Positions 1 through 4,621 of a stretch of 5,166 bases of DNA are shown one piece after another. This DNA comes from an uncultured Oscillospiraceae bacterium. GTDB taxonomy: Bacteria; Bacillota; Clostridia; Oscillospirales; Oscillospiraceae. Position numbers and translations under genes: made by a program. The notes under the pieces were generated by a model. That model was given only the letters and a program-made list of their open reading frames with translations, was not told the origin of the DNA and ran no database searches. The stretch covers positions 1-5,166 of the forward strand of contig CAKUKL010000128.1 in NCBI GenBank assembly GCA_934662925.1. Reading direction: 5' to 3'. Numbering within the stretch: the first letter of the stretch is position 1; every line of letters starts with the position of its first letter.

Positions 1-77
1 TTCAGCACTTCCTCGTCCGTCATGTCATGGCGGATATCCTTCAGAACTTCTCTCAATAGCTTTCTGTTTTCTTTCAT
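1..77 (-). CDS. N-terminal fragment of an unrecognised protein, runs off the left edge
   Basis: Reading the minus strand from the ATG at 77-75 gives 25 open codons plus two bases before the window ends. The protein begins MKENRKLLRE and continues as a charged, helix-like stretch ending in DMTDEEVL. The charge pattern and good codon choice suggest real coding sequence, but the fragment is too short to assign a family. An in-frame ATG at 86-84 would add three residues (MIF). I prefer 77 because GGATGA lies five bases upstream of it, though neither start has a strong ribosome binding site. The gene starts about 45 bases after the stop of the PucR-type regulator, on the same strand, with no terminator-like hairpin between. 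It could therefore be co-transcribed with the regulator. Function unknown. Confidence 0.5.
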   Translation of the reverse strand, partial: MKENRKLLREVLKDIRHDMTDEEVL

Positions 78-122
78 AAATATCATCCGTTTCTTTTTGA
101 ATCTTCGCCTAAATGTACGGCT

Positions 123-1352
123 CTATGCCTCATTTTTCGGGGTATGCAGGAAGAAATCCGGTCCCTTGGTATCAAACAAAATCAGTGACACGCCCAACAG
201 CAGGTCGGCGTGCTGGGACGGCTCCTCCAGTGGGATTGCAAAGTCCTCCTGCAATCTGCGGATGCGGTAGAGCACGGTGTTGCGGTGGGTATAGAGCGCG
301 TCGCTGGTCTTTTTCAGCGAGTGGCAGCAGGTGAGGTAATAATAGAGCGTTTCGCAGTACTGCGTGTCCTTCTCGCGGTCATGGGCGGCAAGGCGGCGCA
401 GCGCGATCGGGATCAGATCGCCGCGCCCCTCCAGATTTTTCAGCAGCAGCGGGGTGCGCAGCTGCGCCACGGAGCAGACCGGCTCCCCATGAAAGCGCTC
501 GTCCGTCATCAGCTCCAGCGCCTCGCGCGCCGTGCGGTAGAGCTGCGGAAGATCGAACATCTCGTCCAGCTGCTCGGATACAAGAACCTTCAGTTGAAAC
601 TCCTTTGCCAGCGCAGAAAGTGCGTCCGCGTCCCCTTCCCTGTGCAGAAAGAGAAAAATATCTCCCTGATACAGAAACGGGTGGGAATCCGGGAACTGCG
701 TCTCCAACTCATTCTTCAGATGCCGCTTCCCCATGTAAGCGTTATGATAGGTCTCAAGATCGATGAGGGCGAAGGTCAGCGGGTGGAAATCCGCGAGGTA
801 GGTGCCGGACGCCTGAAGCTGGAAGTGCGCAGCGGAGGAAAAGCCGCCGTCCAGCAGGCGCATGAGGATGTCCTCCGCCGTCTCGGAGGGCTTGTCCTGA
901 CGGCTCACTTCCATAAAAAGCTGCTTGGCAAGGATATGCTCCACCAGCTCCCAGGTTCGCGGAGGGATCTGCTCCAGATGCCCGTCCGTGTCCACGCAGA
1001 TCAGACAGCCAAGGCGAACGCCCGAACTGATGAGCGGCGCGAAGCGCCGCCGGTAGGGACTGTCCGGCAGCTGGACATAGTCCGCCCAGCCTGCCGAAAG
1101 CATCGGGTTTTTGCTGATGATGGCGCCTGCCTCATAGGTGATCTCGCCGCGGCGCACGGCATTTTGGAAAAGCTCGTCGGAAAAACCGAGCGGCAAACGG
1201 TGGGCTGCAATGCGAAAGGTATCATCCAGTACCATCAGCGGGCAGCCCAGCAGCTCCCCCGTGCTCAGCGCCAGCTGCCGGAGATCGTCCTGCGAAAAGA
1301 ATTCCTCCAGCAGCGCCTCGGCGCTGCACGACTCCCAGCGTTTTTCCTCCAT
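123..1352 (-). CDS. PucR/CdaR-family transcriptional regulator
   Basis: This 409-residue protein is a likely cytosolic DNA-binding regulator. Residues about 345-392 form the C-terminal PucR-type helix-turn-helix: KKTSDALYTHRNTVLYRIRR, then LQEDF, then the helix ADLLLGVSLILFD. The HRNT..YR core is the family hallmark. Residues about 25-150 (GELLGCPLMVLDDTFRIAAH onward, with GVRLGCLICVD near 111-121) look like a GAF-like sensor domain. Residues about 185-285 fit the degenerate GGDEF-like middle domain of CdaR/PucR proteins. The start at 1352 is chosen because AAGGAG lies seven bases upstream. A longer reading frame up to 1532 exists but would run into the divergent operon and has no such site. 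PucR relatives control purine, sugar-acid or amino-acid catabolism. No such genes are in view, so the ligand and targets are unknown. The 18 residues after the HTH domain (TKGPDFFLHTPKNEA at the end) are a lineage-specific tail. Confidence 0.92.
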   Translation of the reverse strand: MEEKRWESCSAEALLEEFFSQDDLRQLALSTGELLGCPLMVLDDTFRIAAHRLPLGFSDELFQNAVRRGEITYEAGAIISKNPMLSAGWADYVQLPDSPYRRRFAPLISSGVRLGCLICVDTDGHLEQIPPRTWELVEHILAKQLFMEVSRQDKPSETAEDILMRLLDGGFSSAAHFQLQASGTYLADFHPLTFALIDLETYHNAYMGKRHLKNELETQFPDSHPFLYQGDIFLFLHREGDADALSALAKEFQLKVLVSEQLDEMFDLPQLYRTAREALELMTDERFHGEPVCSVAQLRTPLLLKNLEGRGDLIPIALRRLAAHDREKDTQYCETLYYYLTCCHSLKKTSDALYTHRNTVLYRIRRLQEDFAIPLEEPSQHADLLLGVSLILFDTKGPDFFLHTPKNEA

Positions 1353-1359
1353 GGTCTGT

Positions 1360-1365
1360 CTCCTT
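1360..1365 (-). promoter_or_regulatory. Ribosome binding site that fixes the PucR-type regulator start
   Basis: The minus strand reads AAGGAG followed by seven bases (ACAGACC) and then ATG GAG GAA AAA. This is a near-ideal Shine-Dalgarno match and spacing, so it supports the start at 1352 over any ATG further upstream in the same frame. Confidence 0.85.
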
Positions 1366-1371
1366 CTTCGG

Positions 1372-1390
1372 CTTGTGCATTCGGCACAAG
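1372..1390. promoter_or_regulatory. 19-base palindrome in the 5' leader of the PucR-type gene: candidate operator or leader hairpin
   Basis: CTTGTGC, a five-base spacer ATTCG, and GCACAAG form a perfect 7-bp inverted repeat. With the predicted minus-strand transcription start near 1397, the repeat covers roughly +8 to +26 of the regulator mRNA and ends six bases before its Shine-Dalgarno site. That is a normal place for an autoregulatory operator, and it could also fold as a leader hairpin in RNA. On the plus strand it is followed after TCG by six T residues, so it could also stop plus-strand transcripts coming out of the antisense side of the regulator gene. The sequence alone does not choose between these roles. 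Confidence 0.5.
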
Positions 1391-1403
1391 TCGTTTTTTC
1401 TTT

Positions 1404-1432
1404 ATTGTATCGGCAGTTTCTTGTTTTTTCAA
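1404..1432 (-). promoter_or_regulatory. Predicted sigma-A-type promoter of the PucR-type regulator
   Basis: On the minus strand, TTGAAA (plus 1427-1432) is followed by exactly 17 bases and then TACAAT (plus 1404-1409). This matches TTGACA-N17-TATAAT at five of six positions in each box. The expected start of transcription is near 1397, giving a leader of about 45 bases. The -35 box sits inside the GTTTTTTC/GAAAAAAC inverted repeat, and the -10 box overlaps one copy of an 8-base repeat (CCGATACA on the minus strand). Both could couple this promoter to the divergent operon. Confidence 0.75.
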
Positions 1433-1442
1433 GGGAAAAAAC
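1423..1442. repeat. A/T-tract inverted repeat in the divergent promoter region
   Basis: GTTTTTTC (1423-1430), a four-base loop AAGG, and GAAAAAAC (1435-1442) form a perfect 8-bp inverted repeat. A further direct copy of GTTTTTTC lies at 1393-1400, exactly 30 bases before the left arm, or about three helical turns. The tracts should be bent or rigid DNA. They may be a protein-binding array or simply A/T-rich promoter sequence. Confidence 0.45.
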
Positions 1443-1455
1443 TAAACTATATATC
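1427..1455 (+). promoter_or_regulatory. Weak candidate promoter for the McsA-like/clpC operon
   Basis: The best plus-strand arrangement I can see is TTTCAA (1427-1432), 17 bases, then TATATC (1450-1455). The -10 box is fair and the -35 box is poor, so an activator or another sigma factor may be needed. It overlaps the regulator promoter back to back, so the two promoters could compete. No CtsR-type GGTCAAA tandem heptamers and no CIRCE repeat (TTAGCACTC-N9-GAGTGCTAA) are present between 1353 and 1497. Confidence 0.25.
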
Positions 1456-1485
1456 AGAAAGGAAAAATGAAAGACCGATACACAT

Positions 1486-1491
1486 GGAGGG
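1486..1491 (+). promoter_or_regulatory. Ribosome binding site that fixes the McsA-like start
   Basis: GGAGGG is followed by six bases and then the ATG at 1498. The earlier in-frame ATG at 1492 directly abuts the site with no spacing, so it is unlikely to be used. Confidence 0.85.
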
Positions 1492-1497
1492 ATGATC

Positions 1498-1989
1498 ATG
1501 AAATGTGAGAATTGCGGCAGAAATGAAGCCAACTTTATCTATCGCAGCAGCATCAACGGCAGAACGGAGGAGCATCACCTCTGTCAGGCCTGTGCGGAGA
1601 AGCTGGGCTACACCCAGAGGTTCTTCTCCAAGCGGCCGTCCATGCTGGACAGCTTCTTCGGCAACGATGCGTTCTTTGGCTCCATGCCGTCTCTGATGGG
1701 ACGGATGCTGGAGAGTCCTTTTGACGATTTCTTCGATACCATGCCCGCCATCGGCGCAGCGCCGGTGCAGGAGGTTCCGGAGGAGAAGAAGGACGACCTG
1801 ATGAGCCATGAGGATCAGAGCCGCTTTTCCTATCTGCGCCAGAGGAACGCGCTGAAGCAGGCACAGGAAAAAGCCATTGCGGAGGAGGACTTCGAGCGCG
1901 CCGCCCAGCTGCGGGACGAGATCCATAAGCTGGAGGAGGCGCACAGGGACGCTGAGAAGTCCCAGAAGGACGGTCAGGAGACCGCTTAA
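1498..1989 (+). CDS. McsA-like zinc-finger/UVR-motif protein, first gene of the clpC operon
   Basis: This cytosolic protein of 163 residues resembles the ends of McsA, the activator of the arginine kinase McsB and modulator of ClpC-linked proteolysis in Bacillus. The N-terminus has one zinc-binding set, C3-x2-C6 and C29-x2-C32 (KCENCGRNEANF ... HLCQACAEKLG), which aligns with the start of McsA. Residues about 115-150 are a UVR motif (EEDFERAAQLRDEI), flanked by coiled-coil-like charged helices. The second CxxC pair and the central part of Bacillus McsA (about 185 residues) are missing. Residues 48-83 instead form a Phe/Met/Gly/Asp-rich segment with FFG twice and DDFFD. The gene ends 40 bases before clpC on the same strand with no terminator between, so they are very probably one transcript. 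Direct action on ClpC is inferred from family and context. Other UVR-motif proteins of the UvrB/UvrC kind are less likely, because the size and zinc finger do not fit. Confidence 0.85.
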   Translation: MKCENCGRNEANFIYRSSINGRTEEHHLCQACAEKLGYTQRFFSKRPSMLDSFFGNDAFFGSMPSLMGRMLESPFDDFFDTMPAIGAAPVQEVPEEKKDDLMSHEDQSRFSYLRQRNALKQAQEKAIAEEDFERAAQLRDEIHKLEEAHRDAEKSQKDGQETA

Positions 1990-2029
1990 AGCGATAGAAC
2001 ACACCCCAAAATAAAAGAGGTATTGAACA

Positions 2030-4492
2030 ATGGATGAAAGTAAATTCACTCCTACTGCGGAGGAAGCACTGCAGCTGGCGCAGGAGGCCGCAGGCGAGCT
2101 GGGTCACGGCTACATGGGCACGGAGCACCTGCTGCTTGGCCTGATGCGGGAGGACGAGGGCCTTGCCCACACCGTACTGACTGAAGCGGGTCTGACCGAC
2201 GATTTGCTGACGGAAATGATCCGCAAGAGCGCCGGCGCCGGACTGTCCGGCAGCAATCCCGCGCAAAGCCTGAGTCCCCGAGCAAAGCACGTATTGGAGA
2301 TCGCCATGGAGGACGCCGCCCGCGGCGGCTACGCCTATATCGGCACGGAGCATCTGCTGGCCGGTATTCTCCGCGAGGGCAACAATATGGCAGTCCGTAT
2401 TCTGCGCTCCGCCGGTGTGGACGCCCGCCAGCTCTACACCGCGCTGATGGAGAAGCTCAGCGCCGCGTCCCACGCCCAAAGCGGAAACGGCGATGCGCAA
2501 GCTGCCGGAAGCGCTGAGGAGAACGGCAAAAACAATAAAACGCTGGCGGAATTTACCCGCGACCTGACGGCGGACGCCCGGATGGGCAAGCTGGATCCTG
2601 TCATCGGCCGCGATGAGGAGATTCAGCGCGTCATTCAGATCCTGTCCCGCCGCACGAAGAACAACCCCTGTCTCATCGGCGAGCCGGGCGTCGGCAAGAC
2701 CGCTATCGCGGAGGGGCTGGCACGGAAGATCGCCGCAGGCGATGTGCCGGAAAACCTGTTGGACAAGAAGCTTCTGTCGCTGGATCTTACCGGCATGGTG
2801 GCCGGAGCCAAGTACCGCGGCGAATTTGAAGACCGTATCAAGAAGGTGATGCAGGAGGCCAGAAAGGACGGAAACATCATCCTCTTTATCGATGAGCTGC
2901 ACACCATCGTGGGCGCAGGCTCCGCCGAGGGCGCGGTAGACGCCGCCAATATCCTCAAGCCCGCCCTCAGCCGCGGCGAGATCCAGATCATCGGCGCAAC
3001 GACCTTAAACGAGTACCGCAAGTATATCGAAAAGGACGCCGCTCTGGAGCGCCGCTTCCAGCCGGTCACCGTGGGTGAGCCCAGTCAGGAGGCCACGCTG
3101 GAAATTCTGAAGGGCTTGCGCGAGAAGTATGAGCAGCACCACAAGCTGCACATCACCGACGAAGCCCTGAAGGCCGCCGTGGAGCTGTCCGCCCGGTACA
3201 TCAACGACCGTTTCCTCCCCGACAAGGCCATCGACCTGATGGACGAGGCCGCCAGCCGCGTGCGGATGGAGCAGGAGGAGCCTTCGGAAGAGCTCAAGAG
3301 CCTCGAAGAGAAGCTCAATGCCCTCGCCAAGGACAAGGAAGCCGCCGTCGCCGCCCAGGACTTTGAAAAGGCCGCCCAGCTGCGGGACGCCGAGAAGGAC
3401 TATCAGAAGCAGCTGGACGCCGAGCGCGACAAGCGCCGCAAGAACAATCAGGAGCACCGGGACGTCAACGCCGAGGACATCGCCGCTGTGGTGTCCGGCT
3501 GGACCGGCGTTCCCGTGACCCGCCTGACGGAGGACGAGGGTCAGAGCCTGCTGCATATGGAGGATATCCTCCACAAGCGTGTGGTTGGCCAGGACGAGGC
3601 CGTGAAGGCGGTCGCCCGCGCCATCCGCCGCGGCCGTGTGGGCCTGAAGGACCCCAAGCGTCCCATCGGCAGCTTCCTGTTCCTGGGCCCCACCGGCGTG
3701 GGCAAGACGGAGCTGTGCAAGTCTCTGGCCGAAGCCATGTTCGGCGATGAGAACGCCATGATCCGCATTGATATGTCCGAGTACATGGAGCGCCATACGG
3801 TGTCCCGTCTGGTGGGTTCGCCTCCGGGCTATGTGGGTCACGATGAGGGCGGCCAGCTCACCGAGAAGGTGCGCCGTAAGCCCTACTCCGTGGTGCTGTT
3901 CGATGAGATCGAAAAGGCCCACGAGGATGTCTGGAACATCATGCTCCAGATCCTGGACGATGGCCGTATCACCGATTCCCAGGGCCGCACCGTGGACTTC
4001 AAGAACACCGTCATCGTCATGACCAGCAACATCGGCGCCAAGGCGCTGACCGCAGCGGGCGCCAAGCTGGGCTTTGACGGAAGCGACAAGAAGGCCGAAG
4101 AGGATGCCGACAAGGCATACGCTCAGGCCAGGGAGACCGTGATGGCGGAGTTGCGCCAGACCTTCCGCCCCGAGTTCCTGAACCGTATCGATGACATCAT
4201 CGTGTTCCGCGCCCTGACGGAGCAGGATATCGAGGAGGTCGCTCGCCGGATGCTCAAGACCGTGGCGGCCCGTATGGAGGCCATGGGCATCCATCTGGAC
4301 GCTTCCGACGAGGCGGTAAAGGAGCTTGCCAAGGAGGGCTTCGATCCCAGATACGGCGCGCGTCCCCTGCGCCGCGCCATCCAGAGCAAGGTGGAGGACG
4401 CCGTGGCCGAGAAGATGCTGGATGGCACCCTCAAGACCGGCGACACCGCAAAGCTTGCCGTGGAGGACGACAAGCTGGTCGTCACCAAATGA
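2030..4492 (+). CDS. clpC: ClpC, AAA+ unfoldase subunit of the ClpCP protease
   Basis: ClpC is a cytosolic hexameric ATPase that unfolds proteins and feeds them into ClpP. The 820 residues are close to the usual length (about 810 in Bacillus subtilis). Residues 5-145 hold two Clp N-repeats, each with GTEH (31-33 and 106-108). AAA module 1 has Walker A GEPGVGKT (217-224), pore loop GAKYRG (259-264), Walker B IILFIDE (283-289) and a likely arginine finger at R341-R342. Residues about 412-475 form the coiled middle domain with a UVR motif ([12 protein letters not shown]). Module 2 has GPTGVGKT (553-560), pore loop GSPPGYVG (596-603), VVLFDE (621-626) and sensor-2 GARPLRR (776-782). LGF at 680-682 is the ClpP-docking tripeptide, so this is a protease partner and not a ClpB disaggregase. 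All key residues are intact. AGAGG lies nine bases upstream of the start. It is the second gene of the McsA-like operon and is followed by a hairpin. Confidence 0.97.
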   Translation: MDESKFTPTAEEALQLAQEAAGELGHGYMGTEHLLLGLMREDEGLAHTVLTEAGLTDDLLTEMIRKSAGAGLSGSNPAQSLSPRAKHVLEIAMEDAARGGYAYIGTEHLLAGILREGNNMAVRILRSAGVDARQLYTALMEKLSAASHAQSGNGDAQAAGSAEENGKNNKTLAEFTRDLTADARMGKLDPVIGRDEEIQRVIQILSRRTKNNPCLIGEPGVGKTAIAEGLARKIAAGDVPENLLDKKLLSLDLTGMVAGAKYRGEFEDRIKKVMQEARKDGNIILFIDELHTIVGAGSAEGAVDAANILKPALSRGEIQIIGATTLNEYRKYIEKDAALERRFQPVTVGEPSQEATLEILKGLREKYEQHHKLHITDEALKAAVELSARYINDRFLPDKAIDLMDEAASRVRMEQEEPSEELKSLEEKLNALAKDKEAAVAAQDFEKAAQLRDAEKDYQKQLDAERDKRRKNNQEHRDVNAEDIAAVVSGWTGVPVTRLTEDEGQSLLHMEDILHKRVVGQDEAVKAVARAIRRGRVGLKDPKRPIGSFLFLGPTGVGKTELCKSLAEAMFGDENAMIRIDMSEYMERHTVSRLVGSPPGYVGHDEGGQLTEKVRRKPYSVVLFDEIEKAHEDVWNIMLQILDDGRITDSQGRTVDFKNTVIVMTSNIGAKALTAAGAKLGFDGSDKKAEEDADKAYAQARETVMAELRQTFRPEFLNRIDDIIVFRALTEQDIEEVARRMLKTVAARMEAMGIHLDASDEAVKELAKEGFDPRYGARPLRRAIQSKVEDAVAEKMLDGTLKTGDTAKLAVEDDKLVVTK

Positions 4493-4511
4493 CCCCTGAT
4501 ACATACCTGAA

Positions 4512-4549
4512 AAGAACCCCGGATGGCCTATGGGCCATCCGGGGTTCTT
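4512..4549. terminator. Perfect 17-bp hairpin between clpC and the convergent membrane-protein gene, likely bidirectional terminator
   Basis: AAGAACCCCGGATGGCC (4512-4528) pairs perfectly with GGCCATCCGGGGTTCTT (4533-4549) around a TATG loop. It starts 20 bases after the clpC stop. On the plus strand only the stem's own TTCTT gives a T-run before GCTG, which makes a short tail. On the minus strand the exit side reads TTCTTTTCAGG, a somewhat better tail. The convergent gene ends at 4622, so one hairpin probably ends both transcripts. Confidence 0.8.
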
Positions 4550-4621
4550 GCTGTCGAACTCCCTGCCTTTCATTACACTTCTTTAGCAACTATCTTTTTA
4601 GATATCAGCTCCGGCTAAAAT

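Larger units (their letters stand above)
1406..1482. repeat. Widely spaced 8-base inverted repeat flanking the divergent promoter region
   Basis: TGTATCGG at 1406-1413 and its exact reverse complement CCGATACA at 1475-1482 lie 69 bases apart. The left copy overlaps the -10 box of the regulator promoter. The right copy lies four bases before the Shine-Dalgarno site of the McsA-like gene. Paired half-sites in such positions could serve a DNA-looping regulator, but an 8-base match in 145 bases could also be chance. Confidence 0.3.

Noticed and set aside
1393..1442. Possible CRISPR-like or tandem repeat array from the repeated GTTTTTTC units
   Set aside because: There are only three 8-base low-complexity copies, one of them inverted, with no uniform spacers. 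This is promoter-region A/T tract sequence.
210..1445. A 411-codon open frame on the plus strand across the PucR-type gene
   Set aside because: It is antisense to the recognised regulator, is rich in R, Q and G without domain motifs, and crosses the regulator promoter. It is a shadow frame.
1353..1532. A 60-residue N-terminal extension of the PucR-type regulator starting at 1532
   Set aside because: It would cover the divergent promoters and the start of the McsA-like gene, has no ribosome binding site, and the internal start at 1352 has an excellent one.
1553..2902. A 449-codon minus-strand frame across the McsA-like gene and the clpC start
   Set aside because: It overlaps two well-supported genes on the other strand, and its translation shows low-complexity R/P/S-rich and H/Q-rich stretches with no family signature.
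2030..4492. Alternative identity as the disaggregase ClpB
   Set aside because: The LGF ClpP-docking tripeptide at residues 680-682, the short UVR-type middle domain in place of the long ClpB coiled coil, and the McsA-like neighbour all point to ClpC.
3005..4573. A 522-codon open frame on the strand opposite clpC
   Set aside because: It is antisense to a full-length, fully recognisable ClpC. Its composition (runs rich in H, G, L, V) is the usual mirror of GC-rich codons, and it has no credible ribosome binding site or domain.
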